From: RGIG2041 sp045652745
GTDB taxonomy: Bacteria > Bacillota > Clostridia > UBA1381 > UMGS1253
Direction of reading: 5' to 3'
Length of the DNA stretch: 64,000 nucleotides
Assembly (NCBI GenBank): GCA_045652745.1
Contig: JAZRUW010000015.1
Coordinates: forward strand, 1-64,000
The notes beneath the pieces are model-generated. The model did not search any database, was not told the origin of the DNA, and was given only the letters and a program-made list of their open reading frames with translations. The translations under genes and the position numbers were made by a program. Positions 1 to 7,637 of this stretch are shown one piece after another; the stretch's first letter is position 1; the number at the start of each line of letters is the position of its first letter.

Positions 1-2
1 TT

Positions 3-1499
3 AATACTGCTCTTGAAATTAAAGAAGAAGCAATGTCAAAGCTTCCTGCTGATTGGGCAACAGCATTAGCTGCAGAAGGCGCAAAAGCAGATGAAGTTAT
101 TGAAACAATTTTAGAAACAGCTTATGATATAGTTTCATATAGTTTGGACGCTACATTAGTTGATATGGTTGCTCCTTTAGCAGAAGAACTTGTATTTAAT
201 ACTGTTGCGTACCTTGTAAATAACATTAATGCTGTTGAAGCAATAAAAGCAACAAATCCAAATGCTTTGATAGCGATTGCTGGTTTACACAATCCCGTTA
301 AGGGCTTAATGGTTTCAGTAGATGGTCAAGTTGTTGACCTTGGCGAATATGTTGATTACTTTATTGAGGCTACAAATGTGTACAACACAATTTATGCAGC
401 AGCAAGTGAAAATGTAATTTTTGTTGAAGCTGACGAAACAGAAATCGCAGGTTATGAAGGTACAATTAATATTGACACGACTAATCCCAGTTCGCTTATG
501 CAGGCTATAATGACATTGGACAATAAGCTTATAGCAGGTACAGTTGTAACAGAAAACGGACACAACTACATTGTAAATCAGCTTAAAACTGCAATTACAA
601 AGGTAAATCACATTGATTCTGATAATGATGATATTTGCGACAAGTGTGGAGCAGACCTTTCGCCTGTAACCCCTACACCGACTCCTACACCAAACAGACC
701 TGGTCCTGGCGGTGGTGGATCGGTTGTAAGCCAGTTCACAATTAAGTTTGAGACAAACGGCGGCAGCAAAATTGATAGTGTAAAAGTTGAAAGAAAAGGA
801 TTTCTTACAGAACCTGTTGCGCCAACAAAAGAAGGTTTTGTGTTTGATGGTTGGTACACGGATAAAGAACTAACTAAGAAGTACGACTTCTCACAAGAGG
901 TAACGAAATCGTTTACACTTTATGCAAAATGGACGAAGGTGAGTGTAGTTGATAAGTTTACTGATGTAATTAAAGCTGCATGGTATTATGAATACGTGAA
1001 GACAATTGTTGAAAAAGGGCTTATGAAGGGTATTACTGATACGCAGTTCGCTCCGAATGCAACTCTTACAAGAGCAATGTTCGTAACAATTCTTCACAGA
1101 ATTGAAGGTGAAGTAGCAGTAGAAAATGGGGCTAACTTTGTTGATGTTGCGGCTGATCAGTACTATGCAAACGCAGTAAAATGGGCAAATGCAAATGGTA
1201 TTGTGAAGGGCGTTAGTGAAACAGAGTTTGCACCTGATGCAGAGGTAACTCGTGAGCAGATGGCAGCAATGATTACAAGATATGCAGAATATAAGAAGCT
1301 TGAGGTAGCAGAAAAAACTGATGCTACTTATACAGACGCTGATGCCATTGCAGAATATGCAAAAGATGCTGTAAACATAGTTAATAAACTTGGCATTCTT
1401 ATTGGTAATTCGGACGGAAGTTTTGCACCAAAGAATAATGCTACAAGAGCAGAAGCTGCAACATTATTTGTAAGACTCCTTGGTGTGCTTGGAAAGTAA
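3..1499 (+). CDS. S-layer-homology surface protein, 5'-truncated by window edge
   Basis: This reading frame is open to the left window edge, so the ATG at 33 is probably internal and the gene starts outside. The visible part holds a long N-terminal region of unknown fold and an Asp-rich Cys motif (DSDNDDICDKCGADL, about 616-657). A short Pro/Thr/Gly-rich linker follows, then an InlB/Listeria-Bacteroides-type repeat (about 738-941, ending FTLYAKW) and three SLH domains (about 957-1110, 1134-1290, 1320-1490). SLH domains bind secondary cell-wall polymers, so this is an exported, wall-anchored protein. The signal peptide would lie outside the window. What the N-terminal region binds cannot be told. 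Confidence is high for the C-terminal architecture. Confidence 0.9.
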   Translation, partial: NTALEIKEEAMSKLPADWATALAAEGAKADEVIETILETAYDIVSYSLDATLVDMVAPLAEELVFNTVAYLVNNINAVEAIKATNPNALIAIAGLHNPVKGLMVSVDGQVVDLGEYVDYFIEATNVYNTIYAAASENVIFVEADETEIAGYEGTINIDTTNPSSLMQAIMTLDNKLIAGTVVTENGHNYIVNQLKTAITKVNHIDSDNDDICDKCGADLSPVTPTPTPTPNRPGPGGGGSVVSQFTIKFETNGGSKIDSVKVERKGFLTEPVAPTKEGFVFDGWYTDKELTKKYDFSQEVTKSFTLYAKWTKVSVVDKFTDVIKAAWYYEYVKTIVEKGLMKGITDTQFAPNATLTRAMFVTILHRIEGEVAVENGANFVDVAADQYYANAVKWANANGIVKGVSETEFAPDAEVTREQMAAMITRYAEYKKLEVAEKTDATYTDADAIAEYAKDAVNIVNKLGILIGNSDGSFAPKNNATRAEAATLFVRLLGVLGK

Positions 1500-1545
1500 T
1501 TTACAAAATATAAAAAACAACAAGGATGATTACTTATGTTGATTT

Positions 1546-1582
1546 AATAACAAAGCCAATTCAGGTTAGATTTGTTATTTTG
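1546..1582 (+). terminator. Possible weak terminator after the SLH gene
   Basis: Arms AATAACAAA (1546-1554) and TTTGTTATT (1571-1579) form a stem-loop followed by a short T-rich stretch. The AT-rich stem and weak T tract make this only a plausible terminator. The rest of 1500-1638 shows nothing else. Confidence 0.4.
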
Positions 1583-1638
1583 AAGCAAAAGGGAAGATAC
1601 CAAGCGATTTAAACCAGACTTGAAATCAAGACAGTAAA

Positions 1639-1682
1639 ATAGCACCTGATTATTTTTAAAAAAATCAGGTGCTATTCTTTTT
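1639..1682. terminator. Bidirectional intrinsic terminator
   Basis: A 13-bp perfect stem (1639-1651 with 1663-1675, core AGCACCTGATT) is followed by TTCTTTTT on the plus strand. The minus-strand XRE gene ends inside the right arm, so the hairpin may serve both converging transcripts. Confidence 0.75.
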
Positions 1683-1872
1683 CAAACTTAATTATATCAC
1701 TAACTTCACAATCCAAAACAAAACAAAGTGCATCAAGTGTTTTCGTACTTATTGCTTCGCCTTTTTTTATTCTGTGAAGTGTGTTTGCAGAGAACCCTTC
1801 TTTGAAAATTAAGTGGTATTCTGTTAATCCTCTTTTAAATAAAGTATTATAAAATGGTTTATAACTAATCAT
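1672..1872 (-). CDS. Small XRE/Cro-type HTH regulator
   Basis: A 66-residue protein made almost entirely of one Cro/C1-type helix-turn-helix. The recognition region reads FSANTLHRIKKGEAISTKTL, followed by the C-terminal LCFVLDCEVSDII typical of one-domain YozG-like regulators. I chose the ATG at 1872 because GGTGATAAG sits just upstream. A longer frame to 1977 has no ribosome site and an unlikely N terminus. It is divergent from the GGDEF gene, and the shared intergenic region carries CTCAA/TTGAG repeats that could be its operator. Control of itself and of the cyclase is inferred from that arrangement. Confidence 0.75.
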   Translation of the reverse strand: MISYKPFYNTLFKRGLTEYHLIFKEGFSANTLHRIKKGEAISTKTLDALCFVLDCEVSDIIKFEKE

Positions 1873-1897
1873 TCTTATCACCAAAATAATATTATCA

Positions 1898-1953
1898 TAC
1901 TCAAAGTATTGACAACACTCAACAAATTGAGTATAATTATTTAAAAAATACTC
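1898..1953. promoter_or_regulatory. Divergent promoter region with ACTCAA/TTGAGT repeats
   Basis: On the plus strand TTGACA (1909-1914), a 17-bp spacer and TATAAT (1932-1937) form a consensus promoter for the GGDEF gene. Inverted half-sites overlap it: ATACTCAA (1898-1905), CTCAA (1918-1922), TTGAGTAT (1927-1934) and a degenerate ACTCAT near 1950. The placement over -35 and -10 suits a repressor site for the divergent XRE protein. Confidence 0.65.
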
Positions 1954-1986
1954 ATATATTACATTGCAAAAATCCAAGGAGGAAAA

Positions 1987-2595
1987 ATGACTACATTATT
2001 AGTTTTGACAACAAGTATGATAATATTTCTTATAATTATAGTAATGCTTATAATAAGAATTCGCACTCTTAACAAAAAAATTAAATATGTTGATGAAGCA
2101 AATATGTGGCATAAACTTGCTATTACAGATGATTTAACAGGTATTTATAACAGAAATGCATACAATTTATATGTTGATGAAAGCAAATCAGATGCAAAAA
2201 AAGAATCTAGGTGGATAATTCTTTTTGATGTTGATGATTTTAAGAAAATTAATGATACAAAAGGCCATTTGGTTGGTGATGTTGTACTTAAAGATGTAGC
2301 CAAATTGCTTTTAGAAATTTTTTCCTCATCTCAATATAGAGTTTTCCGCATAGGGGGAGATGAATTTTCGGTTTTGGCTGAAGATGTTTCTGAAAATGAA
2401 ATTATTGAGCATTTGAGTTCTTTAAAAAAGCGTCTTGAGCTAGATGAAAATATAAGTTTATCAAAAGGATATTCAGTGATTAAAGATAATGCTGAAAAAG
2501 CATTTAAGTATGCAGATGAAATGCTTTATGCGGATAAACTATCTAAAAAGTGCAAAACTGTTCTGCAGAAAACATCTGAGATTTTCAACCAGTAA
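1987..2595 (+). CDS. Membrane-anchored GGDEF diguanylate cyclase
   Basis: A 202-residue protein with one N-terminal membrane helix (about residues 4-24) and a GGDEF domain (about 42-195). It should make cyclic di-GMP from two GTP. The signature RIGGDEFSVLA is intact, as are the upstream DDLTGIYNR and FDVDDFKKIND motifs that bind nucleotide and metal. No RxxD inhibitory site is seen just before GGDEF, and there is no separate sensor domain. The ATG at 1987 follows AAGGAGG. It is divergent from the small XRE regulator and ends before a strong terminator. Target process unknown. Confidence 0.88.
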   Translation: MTTLLVLTTSMIIFLIIIVMLIIRIRTLNKKIKYVDEANMWHKLAITDDLTGIYNRNAYNLYVDESKSDAKKESRWIILFDVDDFKKINDTKGHLVGDVVLKDVAKLLLEIFSSSQYRVFRIGGDEFSVLAEDVSENEIIEHLSSLKKRLELDENISLSKGYSVIKDNAEKAFKYADEMLYADKLSKKCKTVLQKTSEIFNQ

Positions 2596-2600
2596 ATATG

Positions 2601-2660
2601 TCATCTAAACCCTTCGGCTCATCCAAATAAAGAAGCACCCCATTGGGTGCTTTTTTGTTT
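2601..2660 (+). repeat. Left copy of repeat flanking the thi cassette
   Basis: This stretch and 5820-5878 share ATCTAAACC, TTCGGC, AGAAGCACCC and GGGTGCTTTTTTGTT in the same order and spacing, roughly four in five bases by eye. In the right copy ATCTAA is the last sense codon plus stop of HAD-thiD. The left copy therefore looks like the 3' end of a related gene plus its terminator. Confidence 0.6.
2633..2658 (+). terminator. Intrinsic terminator after GGDEF gene
   Basis: Stem AAGCACCC (2633-2640), loop CATT, GGGTGCTT (2645-2652), followed by a T run. Strong rho-independent terminator. Confidence 0.85.
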
Positions 2661-2686
2661 GGAATAAAATAATTTATCTTAAACCA

Positions 2687-2715
2687 TTGAAATGTATTTT
2701 GAAAAGTGATATAAT
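2687..2715 (+). promoter_or_regulatory. Promoter of the thiamine salvage operon
   Basis: TTGAAA (2687-2692), 17-bp spacer, TATAAT (2710-2715). It lies directly upstream of the TPP riboswitch, with predicted transcript start near 2722. Confidence 0.75.
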
Positions 2716-2730
2716 ACCTCTAAACTTAAT

Positions 2731-2815
2731 AAACGGGAGCTTGTAGTACAGGCTGAGAGGAAGGTGTGACCTTCGACCGAGAACCTGATTTGGATAATGC
2801 CAACGTAGGGATGCC
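2731..2815 (+). promoter_or_regulatory. TPP riboswitch (THI element)
   Basis: The conserved core of a TPP aptamer is visible in order: CGGGAGC (2734-2740), CTGAGAGG (2753-2760), ACCTGATTTGGATAATGCC (about 2783-2801) and CAACGTAGGGA (2801-2811). It is followed by an intrinsic terminator at 2851 and then thiM. TPP binding should favour termination and shut off thiM-thiE-HAD/thiD. I could not pick a convincing antiterminator by eye. Confidence 0.95.
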
Positions 2816-2850
2816 TGATACGCAAGTGTTAGGAGGAACAGTAAACTTTT

Positions 2851-2884
2851 AGGAAGTTACCAAATCGGTAACTTCCTTTTTTTG
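2851..2884 (+). terminator. Riboswitch-controlled terminator
   Basis: AGGAAGTTACC (2851-2861) pairs perfectly with GGTAACTTCCT (2867-2877), followed by a long T run. It sits between the TPP aptamer and thiM and is the likely expression platform. Confidence 0.85.
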
Positions 2885-2947
2885 TTTGGCTAGGTTTGTT
2901 TATTAGGTTAATAAATGGCCGGAGTAGACGGCAGAAAGAGGTAATTT

Positions 2948-3769
2948 ATGTTAGGAAGATGTCTTGAAAATGTGAAGGAAAGGACGCCGCTTGTGCACAA
3001 CATTACCAATTATGTTACGGTGAATGATGTCGCAAATGCGTTGCTGGCTTGTGGTGGTAGCCCGATTATGTCAGACGAGCCGGAGGATGTTTCGGATATT
3101 ACATCTATCTGCGGCGGACTGAATATCAATATCGGGACGCTGAATCAAAGCAGTATTGAAGCCATGTTTATTGCAGGCACAAAATCAAAGCAACTCGGAC
3201 ATGTGGTTTTGCTTGACCCGGTGGGTGCAGGCGCAAGCAAACTAAGAACAGAAACGGCACTTAAAATTATGAAGGAAATCAAGCCCAATGTGATTAGAGG
3301 AAATATATCGGAGATTAAAACGCTTGCTCTTGGAAGCGGAACAACCAAGGGTGTAGATGCAGATGCCGCAGATATTGTATCAGAAGAAAATCTTGACGCA
3401 ATGGTAGAGTTTGCAAAAGCATTTTCAGAAAAGACGGACGCAGTTATTGCAATAACCGGAGCGATAGATTTGGTGGCTGATTGCAAAAAGTGCTATGTAA
3501 TTCGAAACGGATCACCTATGATGAGCCGTATTACAGGAACCGGTTGTATGCTTTCGGGCCTGGCTACTGCCTACGCAGTTGCAAATCCTGATCATATAAC
3601 CGAAGCAGTTGCGGCATCCGTATGCGTGATGGGTCTTGCCGGCGAGATAGGTGTATCTAATATGAAAGACGGGGAAGGAAATTCAAGTCTTCGTAATCAC
3701 ATTATAGATGCGATATACAACATGGATGCAGAAATTCTCAACAAAGGAGCAAAATATGAACTGCAATAA
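2948..3769 (+). CDS. thiM: Hydroxyethylthiazole kinase
   Basis: ThiM phosphorylates 4-methyl-5-(2-hydroxyethyl)thiazole with ATP so that the thiazole moiety of thiamine can be salvaged. The 273-residue protein has the ThiM start (PLVHNITNYVTVNDVANALLA), the DPVGAGA segment and the ITGTGCMLSG motif near residue 200, with the conserved active-site Cys. Length is normal for the family. The ATG at 2948 follows AGAGGTAA. It is the first gene after the TPP riboswitch and overlaps thiE by 14 bases. No thiazole synthesis genes (thiG, thiH) are in the window, consistent with salvage. Confidence 0.96.
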   Translation: MLGRCLENVKERTPLVHNITNYVTVNDVANALLACGGSPIMSDEPEDVSDITSICGGLNINIGTLNQSSIEAMFIAGTKSKQLGHVVLLDPVGAGASKLRTETALKIMKEIKPNVIRGNISEIKTLALGSGTTKGVDADAADIVSEENLDAMVEFAKAFSEKTDAVIAITGAIDLVADCKKCYVIRNGSPMMSRITGTGCMLSGLATAYAVANPDHITEAVAASVCVMGLAGEIGVSNMKDGEGNSSLRNHIIDAIYNMDAEILNKGAKYELQ

Positions 3770-4397
3770 AAAATCATTGCTTTTATATGCGGTAACCGAC
3801 CGCACGTGGCTAGACGGCGAAACTTTATATGAACAGGTTGAAAAGGCAATACAAGGCGGTGTTACATTTGTTCAGCTTCGTGAAAAAAACCTTGATGAAG
3901 AAAGTTTTCTGAATGAAGCATTAGAAATACAGAAACTTTGCAGGAAGCATAACATCCCTTTTGTTATCAATGACCATGTTGAAATTGCAAGAAAGATAGA
4001 TGCTGATGGTGTTCATGTGGGACAAAGCGACATGAAAGCCGGAAATGTGCGAGCAATTCTCGGTGAAGGTAAGATACTTGGTGTGTCGGCGCAAACGGTA
4101 GAACAAGCTCTGCTTGCTGAAAAAGAAGGCGCAGATTATCTTGGCGTGGGCGCCGTATTTCCGACAGGTTCAAAAGCAGATGCAGAAGATGTAAGCCTTG
4201 ACACCTTAAAAGAAATATGCCGTGCGGTGAGCATTCCTGTGGTTGCCATTGGTGGAATTGGTGCGGGAAATGTATCCAAACTTGAAAACAGCGGTATATC
4301 GGGAATAGCAGTAATCAGTGCAATTTTTGCAGCAGAGGATATTGAATCTGCTACAAAAAACTTAAAAGAGTTAACCCAAAAGGTGGTGGCTGAATGA
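3756..4397 (+). CDS. thiE: Thiamine phosphate synthase
   Basis: ThiE joins HMP-pyrophosphate to thiazole phosphate, giving thiamine monophosphate. The 213-residue protein shows the family landmarks: FVQLREKNLDE, INDHVEIARKIDADGVHVGQSD (substrate and Mg2+ binding), YLGVGAVFPTGSK and VVAIGGIGAGN (phosphate binding). The start at 3756 is fixed by AAAGGAG at 3743-3749. An upstream in-frame ATG at 3708 lies inside thiM without a ribosome site. It starts within the 3' end of thiM, and its stop overlaps the next start as ATGA, so the three genes are translationally coupled. Confidence 0.95.
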   Translation: MNCNKKSLLLYAVTDRTWLDGETLYEQVEKAIQGGVTFVQLREKNLDEESFLNEALEIQKLCRKHNIPFVINDHVEIARKIDADGVHVGQSDMKAGNVRAILGEGKILGVSAQTVEQALLAEKEGADYLGVGAVFPTGSKADAEDVSLDTLKEICRAVSIPVVAIGGIGAGNVSKLENSGISGIAVISAIFAAEDIESATKNLKELTQKVVAE

Positions 4398-5827
4398 TAA
4401 AGGGCGCAATTTTTGATTTAGACGGAACTTTAATTGACTCTATGTTTATTTGGGATACTATTGGAGAAGATTATTTGAAATCTTTCGGTATAGAACCAAA
4501 AGAAAACCTTGCGGAAATTTTTAAAACATTTACGCTTGAACAAGCCGCAGAGTATTATCGAAAGCAGTATGGGGTTACACTTTCTGTTGAGGAAATCGTA
4601 GATGGCATAAATAATATGGTGGCAGAAATATATCGGACAAAAGTAATGCTTAAACCGGGTGCAAGTGATTTTTTGAAAAGATTGCAGAGGTCGGATGTGA
4701 AAATGTGTATTGCAACCGTAACAGACAGACCTATTGCAGAAGATGTTTTGAAACGGTTGAATGTTCGTGAATACTTTTCTGCAATATTCACTTGTGCTGA
4801 GGTTGGATATAACAAAGAAACACCCGAAATTTACAGAGAAGCGCTAAATCATCTTGGAACTCCCAAAACGGAAACCGTCGTTTTTGAAGACGTGCTTCAC
4901 GCCATAAAAACGGCTAAGGAAGATGGGTTTAAGGTGGCGGCAGTTTATGATGCACACGAACCCAAACAAGAGGAAATAAAAGAAGTTTCAGATTATTACA
5001 TAATGGATTTTGGTAGTTTTTGTTTTAAGACGAAAATGAAAACGGCGCTTACGATTGCAGGCAGTGATTCCAGTGGCGGCGCAGGTGTTCAAGCCGATAT
5101 TAAAACCATGACAATGCATGGGGTTTATGCAATGAGTGCAATTACGGCACTGACGGCACAAAACACGCTTGGAGTAAGAGCGATTTTAGAGGTGGCACCT
5201 GACTTTTTAAAACAACAACTTGATGCGGTGTTTGAAGACATATTCCCGGATAGCGTGAAAATCGGAATGGTGTCATCAAGTGCATTGATAGAAGTAATCG
5301 CAGAACGGCTAAAACATTATAATGCAAAAAACATTGTAGTAGATCCCGTAATGGTAGCAACAAGCGGCTCTGCGCTCATAAAGACAGAGGCAATAAACAC
5401 ATTGGCTGAAAAGTTATTGCCCATTGCAACCCTTGTAACTCCAAACATTCCCGAAGCAGAAATCTTATCAGATATGAAAATCAAGAGTAAGGACGATATG
5501 ATCAAAGCTGCAGAATTCATTGACAAAAGCTATGGATGTAGTGTTCTGTTAAAAGGTGGTCATAGCATAAACGATGCAAATGACCTTCTGTGTGAAAACG
5601 GCCGATTTGTATGGGTTGATGGTAAAAGGATTGATAATCCTAACACACATGGAACGGGATGCACTTTGTCAAGTGCCATTGCATCCAATCTTGCTAAAGG
5701 ATTTCGCCTCGTGGATGCGGTGAGAAAAGCGAAAGATTACATATCTGATGCACTTTCAGCAGGCCTTGATTTAGGGGATGGTTCGGGGCCAATAAAACAT
5801 AATTTTAAAATAAATAGTGGTATCTAA
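4394..5827 (+). CDS. thiD: HAD phosphatase fused to HMP/HMP-P kinase ThiD
   Basis: A 477-residue two-domain protein. Residues 1 to about 212 form a HAD-like hydrolase: motif I FDLDGTLIDS, motif II around CIATVTD, and motif III/IV VVFEDVLHAIKTAKEDGFKV. Residues about 215-477 form ThiD, starting MKTALTIAGSDSSGGAGVQAD and ending with the kinase motif HGTGCTLSSAIAS. ThiD phosphorylates HMP twice to the pyrophosphate used by ThiE. The HAD part may dephosphorylate a thiamine or pyrimidine phosphate, which is inference. No stop or frameshift separates the parts, and ATG at 4394 overlaps the thiE stop. The terminator follows within 25 bases. Confidence 0.92.
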   Translation: MIKGAIFDLDGTLIDSMFIWDTIGEDYLKSFGIEPKENLAEIFKTFTLEQAAEYYRKQYGVTLSVEEIVDGINNMVAEIYRTKVMLKPGASDFLKRLQRSDVKMCIATVTDRPIAEDVLKRLNVREYFSAIFTCAEVGYNKETPEIYREALNHLGTPKTETVVFEDVLHAIKTAKEDGFKVAAVYDAHEPKQEEIKEVSDYYIMDFGSFCFKTKMKTALTIAGSDSSGGAGVQADIKTMTMHGVYAMSAITALTAQNTLGVRAILEVAPDFLKQQLDAVFEDIFPDSVKIGMVSSSALIEVIAERLKHYNAKNIVVDPVMVATSGSALIKTEAINTLAEKLLPIATLVTPNIPEAEILSDMKIKSKDDMIKAAEFIDKSYGCSVLLKGGHSINDANDLLCENGRFVWVDGKRIDNPNTHGTGCTLSSAIASNLAKGFRLVDAVRKAKDYISDALSAGLDLGDGSGPIKHNFKINSGI

Positions 5828-5878
5828 ACCATTCGGCCTACCAACCAAAGAAGCACCCATGCGGGTGCTTTTTTGTTG
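5820..5878 (+). repeat. Right copy of repeat flanking the thi cassette
   Basis: Partner of 2601-2660. It includes the last codon and stop of HAD-thiD and the terminator hairpin. The truncated MocR gene on the other strand ends 25 bases further right. Confidence 0.6.
5851..5875 (+). terminator. Terminator of the thi operon
   Basis: AAGCACCC (5851-5858), loop ATGC, GGGTGCTT (5863-5870), then a T run. Same stem as the terminator at 2633. Confidence 0.88.
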
Positions 5879-5902
5879 GTATATGAAACTCAAAATGCTT
5901 TA

Positions 5903-6985
5903 TTATTTCAGCATTTGACGGAGCTTTCTTCTCGTTCGGTTTATATGCCGTTCAAAATCGCCCTTTGCGATAAATTCTGCAAGCACATATTGCTCAAAGA
6001 CAGGTACGGTACAGGAGTAAAATCCCATTTTGTTATAAAACGGCTGGACAAGGTCTTTCGGCAATACCATGTAACCGATTCTCATGGAGGGCGCAATGGT
6101 TTTTGTGAAGGTATTTACATAGATTACACTGCGCGTGGGCTCAAGCGAAAAAACGGTGTCTTCATTTTTGGTGGATATTGTAAATTCCGAATTGAAGTCA
6201 TCTTCAATAATTACGCCACCCCGGTCCTTTGCCCATTGTATATACTCATTTCGCTTTGAGGCGCTTGCAGTGATGCCGCTCGGAAAGCTTCTGAAAGGGG
6301 TTATATGCAGGACGGATGCACCGGTTTTTGCAAGTTGTGATGTTAAAATGCCGTCCTTGCCCAATTTGAGCAAATCACACCGGGCACCGTTGGCTCTGTA
6401 TACGGAGTGAATCTTTTCGTAGGACGGATTTTCCAGGGCATATATTTTATCACGGCCCAAAAACTGCACGATCAGGCCGTAGAGATATTCTGCGCCTGAG
6501 CCGATTACAATCTGGTTATATCCAACATGAATGCCTTTGCTTCTGGCAAGATAATCCGCAATTGCTTTTCGAAGCTCGGTGCATCCGGCGTTCGGAGATT
6601 TTATCAAAATGTTTTCTCCGTGTTTTGATATTACATTGCGCATTGTCTTGGCAAGTACGGAAAACGGGAAATCGTTTGTTTGCTCATGCGGGAGTTTTGC
6701 GGGCATATCGGGCACATCATTTTCTGCAATCGGCACAAAATCGTTTTTTCGGTAGGCAACAAAGTAGCCTCTGCGTTCTTGCGCTTCGATGTAGCCTTCA
6801 TCACATAAAATTCCGTAAGCGTGCTCAACGGTAATTACACTTGTTCGTGTTTCCTCTGCAAGAATACGCTTGGAAGGCAGTTTGTCTGCGTATTTATACA
6901 GGGAATTTATGATGTCGCTTCGGAGTTGTTCGTACAGCTGCATATATGCTTTTTTTGGGGATTTTGCATCAATGGAATATTTCAT
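5903..6985 (-). CDS. MocR/PdxR-type regulator, C-terminally truncated
   Basis: The N terminus is a GntR winged helix (about residues 10-75, KLPSKRILAEETRTSVITVEHAY in register with the family). It continues into a class I aminotransferase-like domain with NPSYEK, a DDFNSEF segment and NTFTKTIAPSMRIGY containing the PLP lysine. Family members are about 450-480 residues. This one stops at 360, just after the RHINRTRRKLRQ helix, so the last 90-100 residues of the aminotransferase fold are missing. The stop lies next to the thi terminator, which suggests the 3' end was lost in a rearrangement. It is divergent from an ECF S component, its likely old target. The GAGGAG ribosome site is unusually far (16 bases) from ATG 6985. 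Confidence 0.82.
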   Translation of the reverse strand: MKYSIDAKSPKKAYMQLYEQLRSDIINSLYKYADKLPSKRILAEETRTSVITVEHAYGILCDEGYIEAQERRGYFVAYRKNDFVPIAENDVPDMPAKLPHEQTNDFPFSVLAKTMRNVISKHGENILIKSPNAGCTELRKAIADYLARSKGIHVGYNQIVIGSGAEYLYGLIVQFLGRDKIYALENPSYEKIHSVYRANGARCDLLKLGKDGILTSQLAKTGASVLHITPFRSFPSGITASASKRNEYIQWAKDRGGVIIEDDFNSEFTISTKNEDTVFSLEPTRSVIYVNTFTKTIAPSMRIGYMVLPKDLVQPFYNKMGFYSCTVPVFEQYVLAEFIAKGDFERHINRTRRKLRQMLK

Positions 6986-7016
6986 CTGGCTATATTAAAT
7001 TCTCCTCAATTGGTAA

Positions 7017-7045
7017 TTGCGATATGTTCAGAATTATTATATAAT
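7017..7045 (+). promoter_or_regulatory. Promoter of the ECF S-component gene
   Basis: TTGCGA (7017-7022), 17-bp spacer, TATAAT (7040-7045), in the 91-bp divergent region shared with the MocR gene. Confidence 0.65.
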
Positions 7046-7076
7046 AAACAAAAATTTTTGTAAAGGGGTTTTCGAA

Positions 7077-7574
7077 ATGAAAACAAACACACAAAAAATT
7101 GTAACGGCGTCCATGCTTGCAGCGCTTTGCTGTGTAGCGACAATGATTATCAAAATACCGTCGCCGCTTAAAGGATATCTGAATTTAGGTGACTGCGTTG
7201 TGCTTCTTTCCGGTTGGCTTTTGACCCCGGCATATGGACTTGCGGCTGCGGGCATCGGTTCTGCACTTGCAGATTTGTTCTCCGGTTATGCGGTATATGC
7301 GCCTGCAACTTTCATCATCAAGGGTCTTATGGCACTAATTGCGCATTTTTGTTTTAAAGGTATACATAATAAGATTGGCAATACGCCTGCAAGAGTGATT
7401 GGCGGTGCGCTTGCTGAAATTGCAATGATCCTCGGTTATTTTGTTTTTGAAGGATTTATGTATGGCTTTGCACCGTCCGCGGTAAATATACCCGCAAACG
7501 GCGTGCAAGGCATTGCAGGGTTCATTATTGGACTGGTACTTGTGAAAATATTTGAGAAATCAAAGATGTTTTGA
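7077..7574 (+). CDS. ECF transporter S component
   Basis: A 165-residue integral membrane protein with about five or six hydrophobic helices and the N-terminal MLAALCCVATMIIKIP and LGDCVVLLSGWLLTPAYGL patterns of energy-coupling-factor substrate-binding subunits. It would bind a vitamin or precursor and work with the shared EcfA/EcfT module, which is not in this window. The start at 7077 follows AAAGGGG. Being divergent from a MocR-type, PLP-binding regulator suggests a vitamin B6-related substrate. The thi cassette beyond MocR makes a pyrimidine or thiazole precursor possible too. Substrate not determinable from sequence. Confidence 0.82.
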   Translation: MKTNTQKIVTASMLAALCCVATMIIKIPSPLKGYLNLGDCVVLLSGWLLTPAYGLAAAGIGSALADLFSGYAVYAPATFIIKGLMALIAHFCFKGIHNKIGNTPARVIGGALAEIAMILGYFVFEGFMYGFAPSAVNIPANGVQGIAGFIIGLVLVKIFEKSKMF

Positions 7575-7609
7575 GTCCGGATGGCGGTATTTTCATTATA
7601 TTACTCTAT

Positions 7610-7636
7610 AAAAGAGCACTTACAGAGTGCTCTTTT
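7610..7636 (+). terminator. Terminator after ECF S component
   Basis: AAAAGAGCACT (7610-7620) pairs with AGTGCTCTTTT (7626-7636). It ends two bases before the upstream operator of the next operon. Confidence 0.78.
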
Positions 7637-7637
7637 G

